This document shows positions 28,337 through 37,664 of a stretch of DNA of 64,000 bases, piece by piece; within the stretch, counting starts at the first letter, position 1; each line of letters begins with the position of its first letter. The position numbers and the translations under genes were made by a program. The notes under the pieces were generated by a model. It worked only from the letters and a program-made list of their open reading frames with translations, did no database searches and was not told the DNA's origin. Origin of the DNA: Dyadobacter fanqingshengii (GTDB lineage Bacteria > Bacteroidota > Bacteroidia > Cytophagales > Spirosomataceae); contig NZ_CP098806.1 in assembly GCF_023822005.2 (NCBI RefSeq), positions 1,426,001-1,490,000 on the forward strand. The letters run 5' to 3'.

Positions 28337-28588
28337 ATGAGATATATTAAGGATATACCCAACGACAAATTTAAGATCGGCCTTTACCAATGGAACAACA
28401 AATACATTATTAAGATTGAATCGGGCATGTACGAGCAAACTTACAAAATCGATGACTATGAAATCGAAAGTGCAGCAGAATTAGAGCGCTGTATCGACGA
28501 ATCATTTATTGCCGCAATTGCCAATCGTTTTGATGCAATGCATGAGGATTTTTCGGGGTCATTAAGGCGAAATGAAGTAATCTTCTAG
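28337..28588 (+). CDS. Conserved hypothetical 83-residue protein
   Basis: A small acidic protein (MRYIKDIPNDKFKIGLYQWNN...) with alternating strands and one predicted helix ('SAAELERCIDESFIAAIANRF'). There is no signal peptide, membrane segment or recognisable domain. It begins 23 bases beyond the divergent TPR lipoprotein start, in a shared promoter region, and has good coding character up to its TAG. Confidence 0.7.
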   Translation: MRYIKDIPNDKFKIGLYQWNNKYIIKIESGMYEQTYKIDDYEIESAAELERCIDESFIAAIANRFDAMHEDFSGSLRRNEVIF

Positions 28589-28697
28589 GATATTGAATAA
28601 TGCGTTTACCCCCAACGTATACGGTTTTAGTACACTTTTCGTTAGATAGCAAACAATTTTAAGAGGTAAGAGCGCACCAAAATACTCTTTAAAAGAT

Positions 28698-31600
28698 ATG
28701 GTCAATGACATTAATTCAAATCAAAAATTCACCAACTCAGTCTCTATGGTTTTTAAACACGGCGCCTCCACTTTCGGAATGCTTTTATATGTTGGCGCAT
28801 CTTCGGTTTTTGCTCAGAATACATTAAGTATTACAGAACCGGAAGCCCATTTTCGTAACGGCCTGGAATATTATGAAAAGTCAAATTACGTTGCTGCCAG
28901 GCAAGAATTCAACGAATTTCTGGGCAGTGATGATAAGTTGCTGAGTACCACGGATTACAATAAAGTTACTGCTGAATATTATGTGGCTGTGACTGGTTTG
29001 TATCTGAATTACCCCGAGGCGGAAGTGCAGGTAGATCGATTCGTCAAGAACCATTCAGAACACCCGAAAGCACAGCAGATATATGGTGACCTGGGTCGTT
29101 ATTATTACGAGTCAGGACAATATGACAAAGCCATCACATATTTAGAAAAGGCTGTTAATGTTGCAGGAAGTGGTGCCAATAAGCTTGAAAGTGCTTATCA
29201 GCTGGCCATGTCTTATTATAATACGCAGCAACTGGATGCAGCTTTGCCATTGTTCAACCAGGTGAAAACGGAGACTTCCTTTGCCAATGCAGGCGACGCT
29301 TCGTTTTACGCGGGTGTTATCAATTATCAAAAAAATAAGTTTGAAGAGGCCTACCAGGATTTTCAGCGCATTGAGGATCATCCTTATTATAAGAATGAGG
29401 CACCTAACTGGATCATTTCATCATTATACCAATTAAAACGGTATGATGAGCTTTTAACATACGGTGAAAAGATCCTTAAATCACAAAGAGGCAATACTAA
29501 ACTTGATGATGTCGCATTATATGTGGCAGAAGTATATTATGAAAAAGGCGACTATGCTGCGGCCGTAACATCATACGAACGTTATAAGCGCATGAAACCG
29601 GGCGTTGTGCCTCCGACTGTGGCACTTCATTATGGTCATGCGCAGTTCAGAAATGGTAATTATGAAGGTGCTATAACGAACCTGAAACCGATCGGACCGG
29701 GTAAAGATTCTGTTTCGCAGTACGCATCTTACATACTGGGAATCAGCTACTTAAAGACTTCTAATTTAAGTTTTGCTTTAACCTCCTTTGACGACGCATC
29801 AAAGCTTGACTTTAACCCTGTTGTTAAGGAAGAAGCAGCTTACAACCATGCGAAAGTCCAGTTGGAGTCTGGAAACAACAATGAGGCTGTAAAGGAGTTC
29901 AACGACTTCATGACTAAGTATCCTGAGAGTAAACATACGGAGGAAGCGACCGAGTTAGTAGCCGAAGGATACGCCAGCGCAAGCAATTCAGTAGGGGCTA
30001 TAAAGTACATTGAGGGCCTTTCTAAGCGGAATACTAAAATTAATGGCACTTATCAGCGGCTCACTTACAACCAAGGCGTGCTGGATTTCAACGCACAACG
30101 TTTCGATAACGCCATCGCCATGTTTGATAAGTCTATTAAGTTTCCGCTGGACGAACAGCTTTTTATTTCTGCGACTTACTATAAAGCGGAATCAACTTAT
30201 GGTTTGAACAAGGTCGACGAAGCAGCCAACCTTTACACGCAGATCTCCAAGAATCCCAAAGCAGGAGTTTATGCAAGGAAGAGCTTGTACGCATTAGGAT
30301 ACATTTATTATAACCAGAAGAAATACGCGCAGGCATTAACTTACTTTAAGGAGTTCACCAGCAACATTGAGGGCATTGAGCCGCTCATGATAGAGGATGG
30401 CTTTTCGAGATTAGCGGATTGCTATCTGGCTGCGAAAAATTACAACGAAGCGATCAAGACATACGAGCAGGTTTCGGCCAAGGGTAAAGTGGATAAGGAT
30501 TACGCATTGTTCCAGAAGGCCCGTGCGTATGTGTACATGAACCGCGAGCAAGAGGCGCGTAAACAATTTGATCAACTGATCAGCCAGTATCCGCAGTCGA
30601 GATATCTGGATGATGCTTATTTCCAGCTGGCAGACATTGATTTTCAGAAACAAAGTTACTCTGCCGCGGTGAAAGGTTTCACCCGAATGATCAATGAAAA
30701 GCCGAAAAGTAACGCAATTCCTGCAGCGTTGCTTCGCAGGGCGCAGTCATACTATAACTTACAGGTTTACGAACAAGCGATCGTCGATTTCCGCAAGATC
30801 CTGACAGAATATCCAGATTCGCCTTCGGCAAGCAGTGCGTTGGAAGGAATTCAGGAAGCTTACACGGCTGTGGGTCGTCCGGAAGAATTTACGCAGGTTC
30901 TTGGCGTGGTAAGAAAGAACAATCCGGGTAATGAGAAACTGGAAGAAGTTGAGTTTGACAACGTTCGTAACCTCTATTATGCAGAGAAATACGAGAATGC
31001 TATCAATTCCCTGCAAAGCTTTATCCAGAGCTATCCTGCCAGCAAGCATCAAGCAGATGCCACTTACTTCATCGCTTCATCTTATGACAAGATTGGTAAA
31101 GTGAATGAAGCACTGGAATTCTTTGGTAAAGTGGTTCAGCAAAACAAATCAACATTCGTGGCCGCAGCGGCGCAACGTTCGGCTGAACTGGAAATTGGTC
31201 GCGGTAACTATAACAATGCGGTTTCTAATTTCCGCGTGCTGCTTCGTAATTCGGAGAGCAAGAAAGAACAGGCTCAGGCATGGGTGGGTCTGATGGACAC
31301 CTATTATACATTGAAAAGCTACGACTCGACGCTGTATTATGCGAAAGAAGTGATCAATGCCGGTAACCTGATCCCGGGTGCAGTAGGGAAAGCGCAACTG
31401 TATGCTGGTAAGGTCCCTTTTGAGCTCGGCGATTTTACAAAGGCCGGCGAAGAGTTCAGGAAAATAGCCGCTTCTTCCAAAGACGAATATGGTGCTGAGG
31501 CAAGTTACTGGTCTGCGATGGTGCTTTATAAAAACAAAAAATATAAAGAGGCCGAGACAGCGATCATTGATATGGGAAAAAATTTCGAGGGATATGATTA

Positions 31601-31757
31601 CTGGCGCGTAAGGTCTTTTATACTGCTTGCTGAGGTGTATGTCGGATTGAATGAGATGGGACAGGCTAAGGCGACATTAACCTCCATCATCGACAATTCC
31701 GACGATAAGGAAGCAGTTGAGCTTGCAAAGGAAAAGTTGGCTCAGATCAGTAAATAA
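28698..31757 (+). CDS. Large TPR-repeat periplasmic protein
   Basis: A 1019-residue protein with an N-terminal signal-like segment ('FGMLLYVGASSVFAQ', cleavage near residue 40; the ATG at 28746 would shorten the leader) and TPR-like repeats over essentially its whole length, e.g. 'AHFRNGLEYYEKSNYVAARQEFNEFL', 'KAQQIYGDLGRYYYESGQYDKAITYLEKAV', 'DDAYFQLADIDFQKQSYSAAVKGFTRMI'. It resembles BamD/YbgF-like envelope scaffolds. It leads a run with the outer-membrane barrel 42 bases downstream and the HU-CCDC81/SPOR protein, suggesting a cell-envelope assembly role. Confidence 0.85.
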   Translation: MVNDINSNQKFTNSVSMVFKHGASTFGMLLYVGASSVFAQNTLSITEPEAHFRNGLEYYEKSNYVAARQEFNEFLGSDDKLLSTTDYNKVTAEYYVAVTGLYLNYPEAEVQVDRFVKNHSEHPKAQQIYGDLGRYYYESGQYDKAITYLEKAVNVAGSGANKLESAYQLAMSYYNTQQLDAALPLFNQVKTETSFANAGDASFYAGVINYQKNKFEEAYQDFQRIEDHPYYKNEAPNWIISSLYQLKRYDELLTYGEKILKSQRGNTKLDDVALYVAEVYYEKGDYAAAVTSYERYKRMKPGVVPPTVALHYGHAQFRNGNYEGAITNLKPIGPGKDSVSQYASYILGISYLKTSNLSFALTSFDDASKLDFNPVVKEEAAYNHAKVQLESGNNNEAVKEFNDFMTKYPESKHTEEATELVAEGYASASNSVGAIKYIEGLSKRNTKINGTYQRLTYNQGVLDFNAQRFDNAIAMFDKSIKFPLDEQLFISATYYKAESTYGLNKVDEAANLYTQISKNPKAGVYARKSLYALGYIYYNQKKYAQALTYFKEFTSNIEGIEPLMIEDGFSRLADCYLAAKNYNEAIKTYEQVSAKGKVDKDYALFQKARAYVYMNREQEARKQFDQLISQYPQSRYLDDAYFQLADIDFQKQSYSAAVKGFTRMINEKPKSNAIPAALLRRAQSYYNLQVYEQAIVDFRKILTEYPDSPSASSALEGIQEAYTAVGRPEEFTQVLGVVRKNNPGNEKLEEVEFDNVRNLYYAEKYENAINSLQSFIQSYPASKHQADATYFIASSYDKIGKVNEALEFFGKVVQQNKSTFVAAAAQRSAELEIGRGNYNNAVSNFRVLLRNSESKKEQAQAWVGLMDTYYTLKSYDSTLYYAKEVINAGNLIPGAVGKAQLYAGKVPFELGDFTKAGEEFRKIAASSKDEYGAEASYWSAMVLYKNKKYKEAETAIIDMGKNFEGYDYWRVRSFILLAEVYVGLNEMGQAKATLTSIIDNSDDKEAVELAKEKLAQISK

Positions 31758-31799
31758 AAAGATTCATTCCTGCGGGACAAACAGAAAATATTAAGACTC

Positions 31800-33470
31800 A
31801 TGACGAAATCCACCGCGATACGTTCTTCCTTATTTTTATTGACACTTGGCTTTTCTTCCCAGTTTGCATTCGCGCAGCGGGGGGAGATTGAAAGCCAGAC
31901 TTACGAGATTGTTAAAGAGAAAAGCATTGAATTTGCTCCGGCTAACCGGGTTTATGATAAAGTGGATCCTATCAAAGGAGAAACAGGCAAGAAAAAGGTT
32001 GATTATCAGATCATTGATCCGCAAATAGACCTTTCTTCGCCAAAGCTTACGCCTAGCGTGGCGGCATCCTCCGATGAGCAGAAACGCAAAGATGAACCCG
32101 ACGTGCTGAATAACTATGTTAAGCTCGGAGCGGGTAACTACGGGCGTTTCCTGGGCGAAGCATTTGTTGGCGGTCGTCCTTCCGAAGATTTGGTTTTCAC
32201 TACGCAGCTCAAACATTTGTCCGCCGCCAATGGTCCGGTCGATGACAAGAATTCCGCAAATGCAGCCACGAATTTCAGGGTTGGTGGGAAATATATCCGA
32301 AGCAAGTATAAAGTCGAGGCAGCGCTGGATTATGACCGTAAGAACTATTATTTCTATGGTTATCAACCACAGCCTGAAACAGTTCAGGTTAACCGGGACA
32401 GCATTCGGCAAACCATCAACCGCTTTGGCGTTGCACTGGGTTTTGAAAACACTGACGCATCCGTGTTGGTGGACTATTCTGTAAAAACGAGCCTGCATAC
32501 ACTGCGCGACCGTTATGAAGCATCGGAGCTGGACTGGGGAACCAAGTTAATGGCCTCTGTGCCTTTATCCGAATCATTCCATGCGCTGCTGGAAGCGGAT
32601 GCCTTCGTTACACAGCGGGTTGACAGATTCACTTTCAATAGAAATTTATTCCGCGTAAAACCAACATTCAAATATACATCGGAGCTCTTTTCGGTCACAG
32701 CGGGTATCAATGTTGCCAACGAAACCGACAGCGAGCTTGAAATTAACAGGACAAAGGCCTTTCCAGTGTTAAATATTGATGTCGCGCCGTTTGCAGGATT
32801 GCACATTTTTGCCGGATGGAATGGTGATATGGTAAGGAATACTTTGAAAAGTATGCTGGGTGAAAACCAATGGCTGGGTCCCAATGTTCAAATACTTAAC
32901 ACTGATAAGGACTATGAAATCAGTGGCGGTGTGAAGGGTGAAGGATTGGCAGGGTTTAACTACGAGGGTAAAGTGGCTTACACGCAATACAGGAATTTCT
33001 ACTATTTCAACAATTCGCTTGCGGACACTTCCAAGTTTGCTATTTTGTATGATCCGGGCAAAACGAAAGTGCTAAGCATTTCTGGTCAGGCAGGCTATAA
33101 TTTCAATGATTTATTCAAAACATCTCTTAAAGTAAACTTCTTCGACTACTCCGTTTCAGACCTGGAAGAGCCTTGGCACCGTCCTGATCTTACGTTAAAC
33201 TGGTTTAATGCGCTTTCCATCAGCAAAAAATTGTTTGTAACGGCCGATTTTTACATGCTTCGAGGAATTAAAGCAAAAAATTTCCAGACCGGCGAGGTGA
33301 CGAAATTACCTGTAATAGCAGATCTGAATTTCAAGATTGATTATCTGTTAACCAGGAACTTCTCTGCGTTTGTGGCACTGAACAATGTATTGGGCAAACA
33401 GTATCAGCGTTATCAATATTACCCGCAGCAAGGGCTAAACTTTATTGGAGGATTATCATTTTCTTTTTAA
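31800..33470 (+). CDS. TonB-dependent-receptor-like outer-membrane beta-barrel protein without plug
   Basis: A 556-residue protein with a signal peptide (1-26, ending FAFAQ), a 60-residue charged linker, then a beta-barrel of alternating amphipathic strands ('YVKLGAGNYGRFLGEAFVGG', 'FRVGGKYIRSKYKVEAALDYDRKNYYFYGY') that ends 'RNFSAFVALNNVLGKQYQRYQYYPQQGLNFIGGLSFSF'. This ending with a terminal phenylalanine is that of TonB-dependent receptors, but no plug domain or TonB box is visible. It probably acts structurally or in export with the TPR protein upstream. Confidence 0.8.
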   Translation: MTKSTAIRSSLFLLTLGFSSQFAFAQRGEIESQTYEIVKEKSIEFAPANRVYDKVDPIKGETGKKKVDYQIIDPQIDLSSPKLTPSVAASSDEQKRKDEPDVLNNYVKLGAGNYGRFLGEAFVGGRPSEDLVFTTQLKHLSAANGPVDDKNSANAATNFRVGGKYIRSKYKVEAALDYDRKNYYFYGYQPQPETVQVNRDSIRQTINRFGVALGFENTDASVLVDYSVKTSLHTLRDRYEASELDWGTKLMASVPLSESFHALLEADAFVTQRVDRFTFNRNLFRVKPTFKYTSELFSVTAGINVANETDSELEINRTKAFPVLNIDVAPFAGLHIFAGWNGDMVRNTLKSMLGENQWLGPNVQILNTDKDYEISGGVKGEGLAGFNYEGKVAYTQYRNFYYFNNSLADTSKFAILYDPGKTKVLSISGQAGYNFNDLFKTSLKVNFFDYSVSDLEEPWHRPDLTLNWFNALSISKKLFVTADFYMLRGIKAKNFQTGEVTKLPVIADLNFKIDYLLTRNFSAFVALNNVLGKQYQRYQYYPQQGLNFIGGLSFSF

Positions 33471-33498
33471 CTTCGCTCAGTTAACTGAAAAAACGTTC

Positions 33499-34587
33499 AT
33501 GATAGCAGTCGAAACAGTAATCCGAAAACTTGTAGGTGAATATGAATTTGTAATCATTCCAGGATTCGGAGCATTGCTTTCGCACCAGATTCCGGCTGCT
33601 TATGATAACATGTCACAAACTTTTTCTCCGCCTGCCAAGAAGCTAGCATTCAATGAGTTTCTGAAACTGGACGACGGACTTCTGGCCAATTACATTTCGC
33701 GCCATGAGACATTGTCGCATCTGGAAGCAGTGGATTATGTGAAACGTTATACGGACGAGTTGCGCCAGAATCTGGAACAACGCGGCCAGGCCCAGATTAC
33801 CGGGATTGGCGATTTCAGTAAAAATATCGAGGGTAAACTTGTTTTCGAGCCCAATACGGAGAAATATTTTAAAGATGAATGGTACGGCTTCGAGAAGATT
33901 AGAGCCAAGCAAATTGATAAAAAGCTAGTTCCGGTTGCAGCAGCAGAATCCTACATGGCCGAAGAACAGGTTGAAATCATTGAGGCAGAGGAAGAAAGAT
34001 CTAATTCGTTTAAGTGGGCACGTTGGGCTGCAGCGGCAGTGATAGCAACGGTTATCTGCGGTTTAAGCGTGTTTTTGGTAAATTCGAGAAACGGTGACAT
34101 TCAAAGCACATTAAATCCCTTTACTGAGCTGTTCTCAAAGTCAGAAGCTGTTGTTGAAGAAAAAACAGAAACAGTTGCAGTACCGGCGGAGATTACTCCT
34201 TTAACCAAAACGCAGCCGGTTGTTGATTCTGCAGCGATCGTCGCGAAGCCTGTTGAGGTGGTTGCAGCTGTTAAAATTGATTCAGCTAAGGAGGAAGCGG
34301 TTGCTCCTGCTGTAAGGCCGGAGCCTGCTGCCTCTGTTGAACCTGCCAAAACGTCTAAGTTTTACGTGATAGCAGGAACATTTAAGGGGACCAGACAAGC
34401 AAATGTTCTCTTGGCTCAATTGAAGGAAAAGGGCTTCGCAGATGCGAGCATCCTGCCTCCGGACAGATTTGGTAAAAAAGTGAAGGTGGCGGTGAACGGC
34501 TACGGAAATGAAACCGATGCGTATCGTGCTTCCGCAAAATTGCAGGGAGTTATTGGCGAGGCAGGCTGGGTTTACAAGAAAAAATAA
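33499..34587 (+). CDS. HU-CCDC81 and SPOR domain membrane protein
   Basis: A 362-residue protein. Its N-terminus (1-130) contains the two HU-CCDC81-type IHF-like domains ('VIRKLVGEYEFVIIPGFGALLSHQIPA' and 'QRGQAQITGIGDFSKNIEGKLVFEPN'). A single transmembrane segment (WARWAAAAVIATVICGLSVF, about 173-192) is followed by an alanine/valine/proline-rich periplasmic linker and a C-terminal SPOR domain ('KFYVIAGTFKGTRQANVLLAQLKEKGF'), which binds denuded septal peptidoglycan. The start at 33499 gives the standard N-terminus. It probably links cytoplasmic DNA or filament binding with the division septum. It is followed by a terminator. Confidence 0.88.
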   Translation: MIAVETVIRKLVGEYEFVIIPGFGALLSHQIPAAYDNMSQTFSPPAKKLAFNEFLKLDDGLLANYISRHETLSHLEAVDYVKRYTDELRQNLEQRGQAQITGIGDFSKNIEGKLVFEPNTEKYFKDEWYGFEKIRAKQIDKKLVPVAAAESYMAEEQVEIIEAEEERSNSFKWARWAAAAVIATVICGLSVFLVNSRNGDIQSTLNPFTELFSKSEAVVEEKTETVAVPAEITPLTKTQPVVDSAAIVAKPVEVVAAVKIDSAKEEAVAPAVRPEPAASVEPAKTSKFYVIAGTFKGTRQANVLLAQLKEKGFADASILPPDRFGKKVKVAVNGYGNETDAYRASAKLQGVIGEAGWVYKKK

Positions 34588-34608
34588 GCAGTCAGGATAT
34601 AAGAGAGA

Positions 34609-34633
34609 GGAAGCAGTAAGTGCTTCCTTTTTT
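34609..34633 (+). terminator. Terminator after the SPOR protein gene
   Basis: GGAAGCA - GTAAG - TGCTTCC followed by six T: a perfect 7-bp stem and strong T-tract, ending the TPR/barrel/SPOR transcription unit and separating it from the TonB-like gene. Confidence 0.85.
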
Positions 34634-34693
34634 CGTAACACACGATTTTTTTTAATTTTACGTTGTTGAGAAAGTAAAATAATAGCAAATACA

Positions 34694-35620
34694 ATGATTG
34701 TATTACAAGCCGAAGATCGTCAGCGAATTGCAGTTTCCTGGGCTATGTCCGTGGGAATTACGGTTGCATTGCTGGGCATATTCTTCTTTATCAGGCTCAA
34801 TAGTTCACTGCCAAAAGTGGAGCCTATGGAGCTGTTTGTGGAGGTAAACTACGGAACAAGCAAAGTTGGTAAAGGCGATGTTCAAACATTTAATAAACCC
34901 AATGATAGCAAGGTTGCAGAAAACATGCGCGCCGACGCGGACGAGGTAAAAAAGGTGAAATCTGTTGCAACGCCAAAACCTACACCGCCTACGCCCCCGA
35001 AAATTGAGCCGGTTAAACCCACGAAAACGGTTGCAGAGAAGCCCGTAATTACATCCAAGGCAGAAAGTCCGGTGGAAGCGCCGGAAAAGAACGAAAGCAA
35101 AAAATCAACCGGCTCGGAAGCGTCGTCAGCACCTGCTGCCAAGCCAACGCCGGAAAAAGCGGTGAATAAGGATGCCTTGTTTACCAAATCCTCCGGAAGC
35201 AAGTCGGGTAGCAATGGCACGAACGGCACAAAAAGCGGTGTCGGCGGGAATAACAACGGAGACGATGCAGAAGGAGTAGGCGATAAAGGTTCGAAAAGCG
35301 GAAGCCTTTTCGCAAAAACATACAAAGGTGAAGGTGGCGGCGGTGGAACCGCAGTAGGATTGAGCCTGTCGGGATGGAGCTGGTCTAGAAGGCCAGTTGT
35401 AGATGATAATTCGGATGCCACAGGCGACATTACATTCAAAATTACCGTAGACAAGAATGGCCGTGTAAAGAGCATTATCACGCAAAACACGACTGTTACA
35501 GACTACGCAGTAGTCAATAAATATAAGAGCGCAGTTCGGGACCTGACTTTTATTCCCAAGTCTTCCAATGTGCCGGACGAGTCAATAGGAACGATCACAT
35601 TCAAAATCCGTTCCCAATAG
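34694..35620 (+). CDS. TonB/TolA-like energy-transducer protein
   Basis: A 308-residue protein with one N-terminal transmembrane helix ('AMSVGITVALLGIFFFIRL', about 17-35), a long proline/lysine/glycine-rich periplasmic spacer (about 85-215, 'PKPTPPTPPKIEPVKPTK') and a compact C-terminal domain ('DDNSDATGDITFKITVDKNGRVKSIITQNTTV' ... 'DESIGTITFKI') like the TonB_C fold. It would pass proton-motive energy to outer-membrane receptors. No exbB/exbD is in the window. In other Bacteroidota a similar gene precedes folC, as it does here 9 bases downstream. Confidence 0.8.
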   Translation: MIVLQAEDRQRIAVSWAMSVGITVALLGIFFFIRLNSSLPKVEPMELFVEVNYGTSKVGKGDVQTFNKPNDSKVAENMRADADEVKKVKSVATPKPTPPTPPKIEPVKPTKTVAEKPVITSKAESPVEAPEKNESKKSTGSEASSAPAAKPTPEKAVNKDALFTKSSGSKSGSNGTNGTKSGVGGNNNGDDAEGVGDKGSKSGSLFAKTYKGEGGGGGTAVGLSLSGWSWSRRPVVDDNSDATGDITFKITVDKNGRVKSIITQNTTVTDYAVVNKYKSAVRDLTFIPKSSNVPDESIGTITFKIRSQ

Positions 35621-35629
35621 TTTTTAAGA

Positions 35630-36931
35630 ATGAATTACCAGGAAACATTGGATTATCTGTACAGCCGCCTGCCGGTTTTTCAGAATGTTGGGGCCCGTGC
35701 TTTTAAGCCGGGCCTTCATACTACCCGGGAGCTTTGCAAATTCCTTGGAGACCCTCAGAATGACTATCCTACATTGCATATAGCAGGAACAAACGGCAAG
35801 GGAAGCACGTCCCATATGCTTGCAGCCATACTTCAACAAGCAGGATACAAGGTCGGACTTTATACTTCGCCTCATTTAAAGGATTTTAGAGAAAGAATTA
35901 GAGTTAATGGGGCATTTATTGGGGAAAACTTCATTACGGAGTTTATCAGTGAAAATAAATCTAACATTGAAAGATTGTCTCCTTCTTTCTTTGAGGCTAC
36001 GGTAGCAATGGCATTCTCCTATTTTTCGAAGGAATTGGTAGACATCGCCGTAATTGAGGTAGGCATGGGTGGCCGACTAGATTCAACTAACATTATAACC
36101 CCAGCATTGTCACTGATCACCAATATCAGCCTGGACCACACGCAGTTTCTAGGGGAAACGCTGGAAGAAATAGCAGCTGAAAAAGCCGGAATCATTAAGC
36201 CGGGAGTGCCTGTAGTGATAAGTGAAAGACAAACTGATTCAATCGCTGAGGTATTTTCCACGGCGGCTGAGCGGGTGAATGCACCAGTGGTCTTTGCTTC
36301 CAATGTGTATGAGGTCAACAAAACAGGCTTTCAGAATGGTCTGATGGAGATCGATGTGATTGAAAAAGAATCACTTAAACCAGTCTATGCCGGTCTGCGT
36401 TTAGACCTTACCGGTGCTTATCAGTTGAAGAATATCGGCGGGGTTATCGCTGCCATTGAAATCCTCAGAGAAAAAGGTTGGGCGTTGCAGGATGCAGATG
36501 TGCGCGCAGCGCTTGCGTCTGTAACGACGTTGACGGGCTTGAAAGGACGCTGGCAAAAGCTAGGGGAGAAGCCCGACATTTACTGCGACACAGGCCATAA
36601 TACAGCTGGCCTGGCTTCCGCTTTGGAGCAGTTCGAGAGCGTTGCAAGCGGTTGTCAGCGCTTTGTTGTCGGTTTTGTGGGTGATAAGGACATTTCCGCT
36701 ATGCTGCAACTTTTCCCTTCGCAAGGGATATTTTATTTTTGCCAACCCTCCAATATGCGCGCGCTAGACTCGACGCAATTGATGCACCTGGCCGCTGCAT
36801 ACGGCCTCAAAGGAAAGGCTTTTGTGAATGTGAATGATGCGCTGGAAGCCGCAAAACGCGAATCCGATCCAAATGACACGATCTATGTGGGAGGAAGCAC
36901 TTTTGTGGTGGCAGACATTATAGATTGGTAA
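35630..36931 (+). CDS. folC: Bifunctional folylpolyglutamate/dihydrofolate synthase FolC
   Basis: A 433-residue ATP-dependent ligase adding glutamate to dihydropteroate and folates. It contains the Mur-ligase P-loop GTNGKGST (53-60), 'GLYTSPHLKDFRERIRVNG', the omega-loop region 'EVGMGGRLDSTNII' and 'SLDHTQFLGETLEEIAAEKAGIIKPG'. It starts nine bases after the TonB-like stop and is followed by trmB with 14 bases between. Confidence 0.95.
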   Translation: MNYQETLDYLYSRLPVFQNVGARAFKPGLHTTRELCKFLGDPQNDYPTLHIAGTNGKGSTSHMLAAILQQAGYKVGLYTSPHLKDFRERIRVNGAFIGENFITEFISENKSNIERLSPSFFEATVAMAFSYFSKELVDIAVIEVGMGGRLDSTNIITPALSLITNISLDHTQFLGETLEEIAAEKAGIIKPGVPVVISERQTDSIAEVFSTAAERVNAPVVFASNVYEVNKTGFQNGLMEIDVIEKESLKPVYAGLRLDLTGAYQLKNIGGVIAAIEILREKGWALQDADVRAALASVTTLTGLKGRWQKLGEKPDIYCDTGHNTAGLASALEQFESVASGCQRFVVGFVGDKDISAMLQLFPSQGIFYFCQPSNMRALDSTQLMHLAAAYGLKGKAFVNVNDALEAAKRESDPNDTIYVGGSTFVVADIIDW

Positions 36932-36945
36932 TTGATATTAATAGA

Positions 36946-37605
36946 ATGACAAGAAGAAAATTAGAACACTACCAGTTTAGTGCCCAGGCGGCAAATGTAA
37001 TTGAGGCGGGAAAACCATTATATACGCAAATCAAAGGCCATTGGAACCAGTTATACTTTGAGAATAACAAGCCTATCATTGTCGAGCTCGCATGCGGAAA
37101 GGGCGAATATACAGTGGGGTTAGGGAAGCAATTTCCGGAAAAGAATTTTATAGGAATGGACATTAAAGGTGATCGCATTGCCAGAGGCAGTCTGGTCGCA
37201 ACGGAGCATGGTCTCACTAATGTCGCTTTTTTAAGGGCAGGAATTCAGTATGCGGACGAGTTTTTCGATGAAAGCGAGCTGAGTGAGATCTGGCTGATCC
37301 ATCCGGACCCGCAGGTAAGGGACCGGGATGAGAACAAAAGACTTACAAATCCCACATTCCTTTCGCGTTACGCCAGGTATTTGAAGCCGGGTGGAATGTT
37401 TTATCTCAAAACAGACAGCACGTTTCTATACGAATATACCCTGGAAAAGCTGAGCGAATCGGATCAATTCAAATTGATTGAACATACCGATCACCTTTAC
37501 GAATCCCCATTACATGATGAACATTATGGAGTGAAAACACATTATGAAGGTATTTTCGTCTCGAAGGGATACACAATAAAATACATTAAGGCAGTGGTCC
37601 TGTAA
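36946..37605 (+). CDS. trmB: tRNA (guanine-N7)-methyltransferase TrmB
   Basis: A 219-residue SAM-dependent enzyme methylating G46 of tRNA. The SAM site is VELACGKGEYTVGLG, 'IGMDIKGDRIARG' is the acidic motif, and 'EIWLIHPDPQVRDRDENKRLTNPTFL' is the TrmB active-site signature. The ATG at 36946 is preferred over an in-frame TTG at 36925 that overlaps the folC stop. A bidirectional terminator follows. Confidence 0.93.
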   Translation: MTRRKLEHYQFSAQAANVIEAGKPLYTQIKGHWNQLYFENNKPIIVELACGKGEYTVGLGKQFPEKNFIGMDIKGDRIARGSLVATEHGLTNVAFLRAGIQYADEFFDESELSEIWLIHPDPQVRDRDENKRLTNPTFLSRYARYLKPGGMFYLKTDSTFLYEYTLEKLSESDQFKLIEHTDHLYESPLHDEHYGVKTHYEGIFVSKGYTIKYIKAVVL

Positions 37606-37648
37606 ACGAAAAGGCCTTTCTATCAAGCGATAAAAAGGCCTTTTCGTT
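37606..37648. terminator. Bidirectional terminator between trmB and gap
   Basis: ACGAAAAGGCCTTT and AAAAGGCCTTTTCGT form a long stem whose ends carry A- and T-runs on both sides, directly after the trmB stop and just before the convergent gap gene end. Confidence 0.85.
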
Positions 37649-37664
37649 AAAGCTAATTTGAATA

